Source: G942493375 sp942493375 (GTDB lineage Bacteria > Armatimonadota > UBA5829). Taken from it: a stretch of 64,000 nt of DNA. Position 1 is the stretch's first letter, and each line of letters begins with the position of its first letter. This document shows, one piece after another, positions 53,410 through 61,250 of this stretch. Below the pieces are notes generated by a model. That model had not been told where the DNA came from. It saw only the letters and a program-made list of their open reading frames with translations, and made no database searches. Location of the stretch: contig OW818698.1 of the NCBI GenBank assembly GCA_942493375.1, positions 6,200,001-6,264,000 of the forward strand, in the 5' to 3' direction. The position numbers were made by a program, and so were the translations under genes.

Positions 53410-54842
53410 CCTTTCCCCTGGGTGCGTGTAGAATCTACGGAAAATAGTTGGCAATAAAAAAAGGGGAAAATTCTAGGGGATTTTTGCATGAATAGTCGGG
53501 GTCGATGTCGAAATCATTAGTTAGTGACAAAAATGATAGGAGGCATCACCCCGACCATGTCAACAGAGACTATTGTATCAAAACTACTGGAGTTATTCCA
53601 GATCCATATCACTGAATCCTCAGGCAAGAGTTTGTCTGAGAAAGAAGAACGAGCTCTTGCTATCGGTCGTTATGCTTCAGAGCTTGCAATGTCTGAAATG
53701 ATTGCGAATGATCAAGAAGAAGCAAAAAGTATCATTTGTAAATGCGGCGGTATTGCCATCGGCAAGGAGAACCGTTCTCGAAATGTCGTAACTCTGGCTG
53801 GGACTCATGAAATATGGCGGAGAAAGTATCGTTGTGAGAAATGTCGTGAGTGGATAGTTCCTCGTGATGGTGAACTTGGTATTGGTTCTGGCAACTACAG
53901 TATTGGTGTTGTTGCACTTGCCTCCGAGGTATCTGCCTGTTTTCCTTTTCAAGCAAGCGCTGATTTCCTTGCCCGGCGCTTTGGTCTGGATATATGCTAT
54001 AAGCAAGTGCAATCTCTTGCAAAGCGCACCGGTACGGTTTTATGTGAGCAGGAGTATGAGCTTGCTCTTGATGTAAGCTCAGGTAAAGCTGTATATGCAT
54101 CAGCGGAATGCCCGAGTGTACTTACCATCAGTGCGGACGGATTGATGGTTCATTCTGGTGGTGGGTGGACCGAAATGAAGTGCGGCTCTTTTATAAGTGA
54201 GGAATATGGGAGAAGCATAATCGGAACAATGGAGCGTACCGAGAAGTTTGGCGAACTACTATATCTTGAAGCTTGTCGGCGTGGTGCCATAAGGGCTGGT
54301 AGATTGGTGTTTGTGGCTGATGGTGCTGCATGGATATGGATACTTGCGGCACATCACTTCCCAGATGCAGTTGAGATCGTGGACTGGTATCACGCCATTC
54401 AACACTTATGGGAAATAGCTAACGGCTGGTATGGTGAAGGAACGAATAAGGCCAAAGATTGGGTTAAGCGAAACAAGACTCGACTGATGGAAGACGGAGT
54501 GGATCGTGTGGTCTCCTCAATAAAGCAATGGCAGCCTAAAGACGATAATGGGCAGAAAATAAAGCGGGAGAATCTGCACTATTTCACAACCAATGCCAAT
54601 CGTATGCTCTATGCGACTTTTCAGTTAAATGGCTTTCACATTGGCAGTGGCAGTGTTGAAAGCGCCTGCAAGCAGTACGTTCAGGGAAGACTCAAACAGG
54701 CAGGTATGCGGTGGAAAAATGATGGAATAGAAGCAATAGCGCACTTGAGATCAGCTGTAATCAACAAAAGAACCAATAATATTCTGGAGGCTGCCAGCAT
54801 TGCAGCATGATTCCGTAGATTTCACATGCGCCCCTTTCCCCT
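53410..54842 (+). mobile_element. Complete insertion sequence, ISKra4-type, with target duplication
   Basis: Inverted ends GGTGCGTGTAGAATCTACGG (53421 on) and the inverse of TTCCGTAGATTTCACATGCG (54811 on) match at about 18 of 22 positions. The 10-bp direct repeat CCTTTCCCCT lies at 53410-53419 and 54833-54842, just outside the ends. The element is about 1.4 kb with one transposase gene. The undisturbed target duplication shows a recent or well-preserved insertion into repeat-rich intergenic DNA upstream of der. Confidence 0.88.
53524..54810 (+). CDS. ISKra4-family transposase
   Basis: The protein has up to 428 aa. The start is uncertain: GTG 53524, ATG 53533 or ATG 53557; the last has AGGAGG 13 bases upstream. 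It has an N-terminal zinc-ribbon-like region (IICKCGG...; RKYRCEKCREW), the DDE-type nuclease core with VLTISADGLMVHSGGG, LVFVADGAAWIWILA and VEIVDWYHAIQHLWEIA, and the C-terminal GSGSVESACKQYVQGRLKQA with the catalytic Glu. These are the motifs of the ISKra4 group. No internal stop or frameshift was seen, so it may be active. Confidence 0.88.
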   Translation: MTKMIGGITPTMSTETIVSKLLELFQIHITESSGKSLSEKEERALAIGRYASELAMSEMIANDQEEAKSIICKCGGIAIGKENRSRNVVTLAGTHEIWRRKYRCEKCREWIVPRDGELGIGSGNYSIGVVALASEVSACFPFQASADFLARRFGLDICYKQVQSLAKRTGTVLCEQEYELALDVSSGKAVYASAECPSVLTISADGLMVHSGGGWTEMKCGSFISEEYGRSIIGTMERTEKFGELLYLEACRRGAIRAGRLVFVADGAAWIWILAAHHFPDAVEIVDWYHAIQHLWEIANGWYGEGTNKAKDWVKRNKTRLMEDGVDRVVSSIKQWQPKDDNGQKIKRENLHYFTTNANRMLYATFQLNGFHIGSGSVESACKQYVQGRLKQAGMRWKNDGIEAIAHLRSAVINKRTNNILEAASIAA

Positions 54843-54907
54843 CGCAGACTTGCCTAAACCCCCCATAATCTGTTACCATTTAACTCTGCAGAAGAGGTAT
54901 AACTCGT

Positions 54908-56227
54908 ATGTCTAAACCCCTGGTTGCCATTGTTGGGCGGCCGAATGTCGGTAAATCAACCCTATTTAACCGTATAGCCGGTAAGCGTATTGCTATCGTA
55001 GAGGATACAGCCGGTATCACTCGAGATCGCATATATTGCGAAGCCGAATGGACCGGTGTGGAGTTTGCTCTGGTGGATACCGGAGGGATATTGCTCAATG
55101 AGCAGGACCCCCTGAGAGTCCAGGTCACAGAGCAGGCCCAAGTTGCACTTGAGGAAGCCGATGTCGTCCTGTTCATGGTAGACACCTCGGAGGGAGTTCA
55201 TCCTCTGGATTCGGATGTCGCAGATATCATTCGCGCATCCGGCAAACCCACTATTGTCGTAGCCAATAAAGCAGACAACACTGTTCGTGAACAGGATGCG
55301 GTGGAATTCTATGCGATGGGTGCAGGTGATGTCTTCGCTGTTTCCTCGCATAATGGTCGTAACATAGCTGATCTACTCGATAAAATGGTAGAGATGCTGC
55401 CCGATCAGTCTACTCTGGCTGATTACCCGGAAGACGCAGTTCGAATTGCCATAATCGGGCGTCCGAATGTCGGTAAGTCATCTTTAATCAATAGAGTTTT
55501 AGGTGAAAAACGCGTCATTGTCTCAGATATTCCCGGTACTACACGCGATACTATTGACACCGTATTCCAGAAAGACGACAATACTGTTGTCTTGATTGAC
55601 ACAGCCGGTATCAGAAAGTCCGGTAAGATCCAGGGCTCAGTTGAATACTATACAGTTCTCCGTGCTGTCAGAAGTATGGAAAGGGCTGATGTAGCTATAA
55701 TTCTTCTGGATGCTGGTCAGGGACTTCTTGAAGGTGATAAGCGGGTTGCTGGTCTGGCTCACGAAGCCGGAAGAGCCTGCGTAATTGTTGTCAACAAATG
55801 GGATCTGAGACCTGAAGAAGATAAGAAGGTCTTCGCTGATGAACTCCGACTCCAGTTGCCGTTTATCAGTTATGCTCCAATTGTATTCTGTTCAGCCTTG
55901 ACTGGTTATGGTGTAATGGACGTTGTCGATACTGCTATCGATGTTACAGCTAACCACTCACTGCGAATATCAACTGGTGAACTGAATAGAATATTCCAGG
56001 GAGCGGCTGATGAGCATCCTTATGGAAGAAAAGGCCGTGATCTTAAGATCAAATATGCAACAATGACCGAGGTCAAACCGCCGAACATTGTAGTGTTCGT
56101 GAATGATCCGGAATTGGTGCATTTCTCATATGCAAGGTATCTGGAGAACAAACTCAGAGAAGTCTATTCCTATGAAGGAACTACAGTGCGCCTGAGTTTC
56201 AGGAAAGCAAAGAAAACGAGGGGCTGA
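54908..56227 (+). CDS. der: GTPase Der (EngA), ribosome assembly
   Basis: The protein has 439 aa with two tandem Era-like G domains: G1 motifs GRPNVGKST at residue 10 and GRPNVGKSS at about 182, G3 DTGG and DTAG, G4 NKAD and NKWD, and a C-terminal KH-like domain (VKPPNIVVFVNDPELVHFSY). Der acts in assembly of the 50S subunit. GAAGAGG lies about ten bases before the ATG. It is followed within one base by plsY. The insertion sequence ends 65 bp upstream, so its insertion may have changed this operon's promoter. Confidence 0.98.
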   Translation: MSKPLVAIVGRPNVGKSTLFNRIAGKRIAIVEDTAGITRDRIYCEAEWTGVEFALVDTGGILLNEQDPLRVQVTEQAQVALEEADVVLFMVDTSEGVHPLDSDVADIIRASGKPTIVVANKADNTVREQDAVEFYAMGAGDVFAVSSHNGRNIADLLDKMVEMLPDQSTLADYPEDAVRIAIIGRPNVGKSSLINRVLGEKRVIVSDIPGTTRDTIDTVFQKDDNTVVLIDTAGIRKSGKIQGSVEYYTVLRAVRSMERADVAIILLDAGQGLLEGDKRVAGLAHEAGRACVIVVNKWDLRPEEDKKVFADELRLQLPFISYAPIVFCSALTGYGVMDVVDTAIDVTANHSLRISTGELNRIFQGAADEHPYGRKGRDLKIKYATMTEVKPPNIVVFVNDPELVHFSYARYLENKLREVYSYEGTTVRLSFRKAKKTRG

Positions 56228-56228
56228 T

Positions 56229-56864
56229 TTGGCTAATACCGTCCTGTCGCTGATTGCGTGCTATTTAATAGGCTCGATTCCTTTTGGATTATTAGCTGGA
56301 TGGTTATTTAAAAAAGTCGATATCAGGGAGTTTGGCAGCGGTAATATTGGCGCTACCAATGTCCTCAGAACACTTGGACCAGGACCGGCGTTCCTGGTCT
56401 TTTTGCTGGATACCGCAAAAGGCTATGTTGCTGTCCTCATATGTGAAATACTTGTCCCTCACAGTCCCGGTATTGTAGTTGCAGGGGCGCTGCTGAGCGT
56501 TGCTGGTCACAATTTCTCCATATTCCTCAAGTTCCATGGAGGCAAGGGGGTAGCTACTACCCTGGGGGTTATTCTGGGCCTGAACCTTACTACCGGTCTT
56601 ATCGGGTTGGGTGTTTGGATACTCTTTGTGGGTATAACCAGATATATCTCCATTGCATCAATTGTAGCTGCTATTACCGTGCCGACTGTTATGCATTTCT
56701 GGACTGCTCTGCAGGTCCCTGTAATCTATCAGCTGACCGCTGTAGTTGCTGCTTTGGCAATTATATTAAAGCACCGCCCAAACATAAAAAGGCTGCTCGA
56801 TGGAACAGAGAGCCGCGTTGGGCAAAGAGTCAAGATGCCGAGTGACAGTGAGGAACCCAAATGA
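56229..56864 (+). CDS. plsY: Glycerol-3-phosphate acyltransferase PlsY
   Basis: This membrane enzyme transfers an acyl group from acyl-phosphate to glycerol-3-phosphate. It has 211 aa and five hydrophobic segments. The three PlsY signature loops are visible: LIGSIPFGLLAGWLFKKVD, REFGSGNIGATNVLRTLG and HNFSIFLKFHGGKGVATTLG. Start TTG at 56229 with GAGGGG upstream, one base after the der stop. The C-terminal HRPNIKRLLDGTESRVG is also typical. Confidence 0.97.
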   Translation: MANTVLSLIACYLIGSIPFGLLAGWLFKKVDIREFGSGNIGATNVLRTLGPGPAFLVFLLDTAKGYVAVLICEILVPHSPGIVVAGALLSVAGHNFSIFLKFHGGKGVATTLGVILGLNLTTGLIGLGVWILFVGITRYISIASIVAAITVPTVMHFWTALQVPVIYQLTAVVAALAIILKHRPNIKRLLDGTESRVGQRVKMPSDSEEPK

Positions 56865-57382
56865 ACGAAGAACACAGTCCGCACGTCAAACTAGCTTTAC
56901 AGACTATCAATGAGTATGTCCGCACCGGTGCCATTCTGGATGTCCGATCTGAAGCCCCAGCTGAACTCATCGGAAGCAGTGCAGGAGTCTTTGTATCTCT
57001 GCACAAGCATGGTGAACTGAGGGGATGTATCGGGACTATCGAGGCAACCACAGACAGTATTGCTGAAGAGATCATAAACAATGCGATCAGTGCTGCTACC
57101 CGCGACTGGAGATTCCAGCCCGTTGATCCAAGTGAATTAGCAGACCTTGAATGCAGTGTAGATGTCCTTGGAACTGCTGAGCCGGTTACCGACATATCTG
57201 AGATGGACCCAAAAGTGTATGGAGTGATCGTACGCAGAGGCAGCCGTAAAGGCCTCCTGCTGCCCGATCTGGACGGAGTAGACACTGTAGCGCATCAGAT
57301 AGCCATAGCCCTCCGCAAAGCCGGTATAGGCGAAGAAGAAAGCTACGAGCTATTCAAATTCAAAGTAACCAGATATCACTGA
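56861..57382 (+). CDS. AMMECR1-domain protein (AmmeMemoRadiSam system protein A)
   Basis: The protein has 173 aa. The AMMECR1 core motif is RGCIGTIEATTDSIAEEI near residue 53, preceded by GVFVSLHKHGEL and followed by VRRGSRKGLLLPDLDGVDT. The start ATG overlaps the plsY stop by four bases. The family's biochemical role is unknown; it is often found with Memo and radical SAM partners, which are absent here. Operon with der and plsY. Confidence 0.9.
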   Translation: MNEEHSPHVKLALQTINEYVRTGAILDVRSEAPAELIGSSAGVFVSLHKHGELRGCIGTIEATTDSIAEEIINNAISAATRDWRFQPVDPSELADLECSVDVLGTAEPVTDISEMDPKVYGVIVRRGSRKGLLLPDLDGVDTVAHQIAIALRKAGIGEEESYELFKFKVTRYH

Positions 57383-57407
57383 TGTGAATTGTGGTGAATG
57401 CTGCCTG

Positions 57408-57520
57408 TAATTGTGGTGCAGGCCTTCCAGCGTAACAGTTCAGTTTTAGTGGGTAATATGATAAAATTCCGTTCGTCCTGAGTAGCGCAAAGCGCGTATC
57501 GAAGGATGAACGGAATTTTG
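57408..57520. repeat. Core repeat plus AAATTCCGTTCGTCC palindrome
   Basis: TTGTGGTGCAGGCCTTCCAGCG at 57408-57430 (core repeat) and then AAATTCCGTTCGTCCTGAG with inverse ATGAACGGAATTT at 57464-57517 enclosing GTAGCGCAAAGCGCGTATCG. The stem is about 14 bp. Confidence 0.65.
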
Positions 57521-57564
57521 CCCACAAATACTGAATTGTTACCATAATTGCATATACAGGGTAC

Positions 57565-57600
57565 AAAAATAATGGGCGCTTGATTAAGCGCCCATTAAAC
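57565..57600 (-). terminator. Rho-independent terminator of rpmB
   Basis: On the minus strand TGGGCGCTTAATCAAGCGCCCA is followed by TTATTTTT. It lies about 25 bases past the rpmB stop codon. Confidence 0.85.
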
Positions 57601-57621
57601 TGAAAGCATATTGTGTGATAT

Positions 57622-57837
57622 CTAAGCTGACCGCTGAACTCTGCCGGCCTTGAGGCACTTTGCACAGACTTTGAGTGTCTTTGGGGTGCCTTTGATCACT
57701 GTGTGGACGGTCTGCAGGTTCGGTAACCATCTCCGCTTGGTTCTTGGTGCACGAAGTGCCCACGCTCCGGAGTGGATGTGTCTTATGTTCTGACCGAACT
57801 GAGGTCCTTTACCACAAGAGTCGCATATATTGGACAT
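57622..57837 (-). CDS. rpmB: 50S ribosomal protein L28
   Basis: The protein has 71 aa; the ATG at 57837 has AAGGAG ten bases upstream. MSNICDSCGKGPQFGQNI and RTKRRWLPNLQTV are characteristic of L28. Two Cys pairs (CDSCGK and CAKC) suggest a zinc-binding form. Gene is monocistronic with its own terminator and is divergent from the CBS-DUF1385 gene. Confidence 0.96.
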   Translation of the reverse strand: MSNICDSCGKGPQFGQNIRHIHSGAWALRAPRTKRRWLPNLQTVHTVIKGTPKTLKVCAKCLKAGRVQRSA

Positions 57838-57983
57838 ATCAATGAAGCTCCTTTTTTTGAGAAATAGAGCGAAGTATCGAGCTGAATAAAGCTCACACTT
57901 CAGTTTTGGCGGTTCGCCAAACACTGAAGAATTGTCTCGCAAACACGGGTTATATACTATCACAAAATGGCAAGAATAGGCAA

Positions 57984-59141
57984 ATGAAATCAGATAGCAA
58001 CATATTAAATATACTGAAAAGTGCACCGATATTGTCCCAGAATGACACTATAAGGCGTGCTGCCGGACTAATTAAGGCCTCAGAAGGGTCTGCAGTATTC
58101 GTTCGCTTCGACAGTTCTGTCTCAGGGGTTGTAACAGAGCAATCGATATCTGCATTTATTGCATCAAAAGATGATACCCGGGAAGCGCTCGATGCCCCAA
58201 TCGGTCCCCTGGCAAAACCTACTTCAGCTGTTCTACATCCTTCTTCGACAATTAAGGATGCAGCTGAAGCTTTCGGTGGGTCAGATTCCGATGTGCTTCC
58301 AGTAGTCGATGATTACGGGACATTTATGGGAGCGATAATTCGGGCTGATGTAATCTGTATACTGACAGACAACCTGAGACCACCAAGTGTTGGAGGAATG
58401 GCCACCCCACTCGGTGTTTTCCTGACAACAGGATCACACAGTGGTGGAGCTGGAGCACTTGGCTTAATTCTGACAGGTGTATCGATGTCAGTGATGATTG
58501 CAATTGCTTCACTCGTATCATACGGATTAATGCAGTTATTTACCCATCTTACTGGTATCAGGGTGGACTTCATGCTTGATTCTGTTCCACTTGCCAGTAC
58601 CATGAGTGTGTATGATTTACCCTATTATATTTCGGCAGTTCTACGTTCTGTTATATTTCTGGCATTACTACGGTTCAGCCCGTTGTCCGGATATCACGCA
58701 GCAGAACACATGACAGTGCATGCCATTGAAAGAGGAGAATCCCTTACACCGGAAGTAGTCAGCCAGATGCCAAGAGTCCATCCGAGATGTGGTTCCAACA
58801 TACTGGCAATCGCAGGCGTTTTTATGATTGTTGCAGAGACGATCGGTGCCGAAGCAGCAGTCTTTGCAGCTGTTCTGGTCGTAGTGTTGGGTTGGAGAAA
58901 AATAGGTGGATTTCTACAATCAGCAATTACTACAAAGACACCTTCGGAGAAACAGCTTGCAAGTGGCATAGCAGCTGGTAAAGAAGTAATGGAAAGATTC
59001 CAGGCCAATCCAGGCTACCAGGCATTTGGTTTCCAGAGAATCCTGAACATAGGCTTCCTGCAGACCCTGTTAGGCATGATCGTCTCTTTCGGCCTAATAT
59101 ACCTGCTGCAAGAACTACTAAACATCAATTTCCTGCTGTAA
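57984..59141 (+). CDS. CBS-pair protein fused to DUF1385 membrane domain
   Basis: The protein has 385 aa from the ATG at 57984 (weak ribosome-binding site; an ATG at 57906 would add 26 residues). Residues 10-145 form a CBS pair (SDVLPVVDDYGTFMGAIIRA). Residues 150-385 are DUF1385/YqhQ-like with four or more membrane spans and the family signature SGYHAAEHMTVHAIERGESL followed by VHPRCGSN. DUF1385 proteins normally lack a CBS pair, so this is a fusion that may gate the membrane part by adenine-nucleotide binding. Function is unknown. Confidence 0.85.
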   Translation: MKSDSNILNILKSAPILSQNDTIRRAAGLIKASEGSAVFVRFDSSVSGVVTEQSISAFIASKDDTREALDAPIGPLAKPTSAVLHPSSTIKDAAEAFGGSDSDVLPVVDDYGTFMGAIIRADVICILTDNLRPPSVGGMATPLGVFLTTGSHSGGAGALGLILTGVSMSVMIAIASLVSYGLMQLFTHLTGIRVDFMLDSVPLASTMSVYDLPYYISAVLRSVIFLALLRFSPLSGYHAAEHMTVHAIERGESLTPEVVSQMPRVHPRCGSNILAIAGVFMIVAETIGAEAAVFAAVLVVVLGWRKIGGFLQSAITTKTPSEKQLASGIAAGKEVMERFQANPGYQAFGFQRILNIGFLQTLLGMIVSFGLIYLLQELLNINFLL

Positions 59142-59179
59142 ACTTGATAACACTATAGAATAGCACAACCAATTCTCCC

Positions 59180-59272
59180 TTGGAGAAGAGTCATAGCTGT
59201 CTAATAACTATTGTAGGGGCGATCCCTCTGCGGTCGCCCGGAGCACTTCATAATTCATAACTCATAATATAC
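59180..59272. repeat. Composite intergenic repeat, second copy
   Basis: CCCTTGGAGAAGAG, GTAGGGGCGATCCC with inverse GGTCGCCC, and CTTCATAATTCATAACTCAT, in the same order family as at 31669-31800 but rearranged. Confidence 0.65.
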
Positions 59273-59296
59273 TGAACAAGCATGTGGAGATAAAAA

Positions 59297-59533
59297 ATGG
59301 AAGACTGTAAGAAGAATTTCTACGTAACGCCGGAGAGCAACACACAATACTTGCTGCGTACCTATCCCGAGTGTTGTCAGGTATTTGAGAAGCATGAGAT
59401 GCCATGCAGCGAGTGCATGGGTGTAGGGTGCGATACTCTGGCGGACTGCGCTATTATGCATGGAGTGGATATAGATGTGCTTGTGACTGAACTGCGCGAA
59501 TGCCTGGGTTGCACGGAGCCTCCCAGTCTGTGA
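59297..59533 (+). CDS. Small DUF1858-like redox-disulfide protein
   Basis: The protein has 78 aa; GGAGA precedes the ATG. Nine cysteines, with the core TYPECCQVFEKHEMPCSECM and GCDTLADCAIMHGVDIDVLV, match the short DUF1858 (hybrid-cluster-associated) fold: helix, His-x-M-x-C-x2-C turn, helix with HG.D.D.L. A regulator or thiol-redox partner is suggested by relatives, not shown. Its 3' part overlaps the predicted small membrane gene on the other strand. Confidence 0.75.
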   Translation: MEDCKKNFYVTPESNTQYLLRTYPECCQVFEKHEMPCSECMGVGCDTLADCAIMHGVDIDVLVTELRECLGCTEPPSL

Positions 59534-59625
59534 TACTCCACTAGTCCCCAGACAACCAAAGCCGCCAGCACCGCAATGCCGACGGCCCATAGCATCCTGA
59601 CTTGTTCTTCAGTCAGTTTTTTCAT
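59377..59625 (-). CDS. Putative small membrane protein behind tyrS (overlaps antisense gene)
   Basis: The frame begins one base after the tyrS stop. The first 35 residues look genuine: a charged N-terminus (KKLTEEQVRMLWAV) and one strong membrane helix (GIAVLAALVVWGLVEY). The remainder is Ser/Thr-rich and overlaps the DUF1858-like gene antisense, so the C-terminus is probably not functional. No ribosome-binding site; expression would depend on coupling to tyrS. Uncertain. Confidence 0.35.
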   Translation of the reverse strand: MKKLTEEQVRMLWAVGIAVLAALVVWGLVEYHRLGGSVQPRHSRSSVTSTSISTPCIIAQSARVSHPTPMHSLHGISCFSNT

Positions 59626-59626
59626 C

Positions 59627-60868
59627 TTACACGGTCACGTGGGCGAATTTCAGTTTTCCTGCCCTCAATATAATCCCATCACCGATCTCAACTCCGGCAG
59701 TGATGTCAGTTATCTTTGTTCCATCGACAGATACTCCGCCCTGCTGCACAAGCCTCTTGGCTTCATTGCCTGATGGAGCCAGACCTGCAGATACAAGCAG
59801 CCTGACGATAACAATCTTGCCATCAGTCAGTAAACTTGAATCCAGCTTAACTTCCGGCATATCCTCTGGTATCTCTTTGTTGCTGAATACCCGTTCGAAC
59901 TCTGCAACCGCATGCTGTCCCGCTTCCGCAGAGTGGTAGATTGCCACAATCTCTTTACCCAGCCGCTTCTTCATATCCATCGGATGCAACTTGCCTGCCT
60001 GGACATCACTCCACATCGTGTTTATCTCATCCAGAGGCACATCGGTGCACAGTTCATAGAACTTCGGCATCATTTCATCAGGCAGAGACATTATCTTTCC
60101 GAACATGTCTTTGGGATTTTCAGTAATACCTACATAGTTGCCCAATGACTTGGACATCTTCTGCACGCCGTCCAAACCAGGCAGAATAGGCATAAACAGA
60201 CCGATCTGCTCTTCCTGGTCATACTGGCCCTGCAGGTCCCGTCCCATCATTATGTTGAACTTCTGCTCAGTTCCACCGACTTCGACATCCGATTTAAGGA
60301 ACACAGAGTCATAAGCCTGGCAGATAGGATACATCAGCTCGTGTACGCTGATAGGTTTCCCTTCAGCCAGCCTGGTTGCGAAATCGTCCCTTTCGAGGAT
60401 TCTGGCAACAGTCACTTTAGCTGCTATCTTAATAACTTCCGCAAAACCCAAAGGTCCAAGCCACTCGCTGTTAAATACTACCTTGGTCTTCTCAGGTATA
60501 AGTATCTTGCAGAACTGATCGTAATAAGTTTGAGCGTTGGCCTTGATCTCCTCAGTGCTCAGCTGAGGTCTGGTGACGCTGCGTCCGCTGGGGTCACCAA
60601 TCGAAGCAGTAAAATCGCCAATAATTATATATACTTCGTGGCCCATGTCCTGGAACTGCCGCATCTTCCGAAGGACAACCGCACTCCCAAGGTGAATATC
60701 CGGAGCAGTAGGGTCAAGTCCAAGCTTTATCCGAAGGGTTTTGCCCTCAGATTCGGCCTTCTTGAGTTTTACCCGCAGTCCTTCTTCAGGGACAATCTCT
60801 ACTGTGCCACGCTTAATAAGCTGAAGCTGTTCATCTATAGTCAACTTGCTTTTCCAGCCTCCATCCAT
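59627..60868 (-). CDS. tyrS: Tyrosyl-tRNA synthetase
   Basis: The enzyme has 413 aa from the ATG at 60868; ATG 60883 is an alternative, and the frame upstream to 61072 runs through repeat DNA. The class I signature is DIHLGSAVVL, KMSKSLGNYVG is the KMSKS loop, and the C-terminal S4 domain is VRLLVSAGLAPSGNEAKRLV. This is the TyrZ-type sub-family (about 410 aa). No T-box leader was seen. A possible small membrane protein follows at one base. Confidence 0.96.
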   Translation of the reverse strand: MDGGWKSKLTIDEQLQLIKRGTVEIVPEEGLRVKLKKAESEGKTLRIKLGLDPTAPDIHLGSAVVLRKMRQFQDMGHEVYIIIGDFTASIGDPSGRSVTRPQLSTEEIKANAQTYYDQFCKILIPEKTKVVFNSEWLGPLGFAEVIKIAAKVTVARILERDDFATRLAEGKPISVHELMYPICQAYDSVFLKSDVEVGGTEQKFNIMMGRDLQGQYDQEEQIGLFMPILPGLDGVQKMSKSLGNYVGITENPKDMFGKIMSLPDEMMPKFYELCTDVPLDEINTMWSDVQAGKLHPMDMKKRLGKEIVAIYHSAEAGQHAVAEFERVFSNKEIPEDMPEVKLDSSLLTDGKIVIVRLLVSAGLAPSGNEAKRLVQQGGVSVDGTKITDITAGVEIGDGIILRAGKLKFAHVTV

Positions 60869-60954
60869 ACCATTAGCCTGCATTAATAATGCGAGCTTGA
60901 ACATAAACATCGTACCACGACAGGCCTCGGGAGTCAAACCAGCAGGCAGAGAGT

Positions 60955-61060
60955 GGAAGAGTGGGAGATGGGGGGACAGGGAGAGTGGGAGAAAACATAT
61001 AAGTCCGATCCGTCTGATCCGACCAATCCGTCCGATAGAATCCCGGAAAGAAAACCAGCG
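60955..61060. repeat. GGGAGA-rich and TCCGTCTGATCCGACC repeats upstream of tyrS
   Basis: GAGTGGGAGATGGGGGGACA with further GGGAGAGTGGGAG at 60955-60994, and CCGATCCGTCTGATCCGACC with AATCCGTCCGATAG at 61006-61040. Simple-sequence type; the second word family is tandem and slightly diverged. Confidence 0.5.
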
Positions 61061-61087
61061 CCAATTCATCACACTTTTCCGGATCTA

Positions 61088-61169
61088 TGCATCGGTATCA
61101 GAACGAAGGGGAGCACTAACAATAGTATATATTACAATCCGTCATCCCCGGAGTGCCGATGCCGATGCA
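61088..61169. repeat. TGCATCGG palindromic element, copy 3
   Basis: Arms TGCATCGGTATCAGAACGAA and TGCCGATGCCGATGCA, inner clamp GGGG/CCCC, 82 bp. Confidence 0.85.
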
Positions 61170-61250
61170 CTGCCTGCCTACGCAGAGTTGCATTCATACA
61201 AGTTACAGTATTATTGTATGTATTATATGCTGTAAACACGGAGCTTATAA

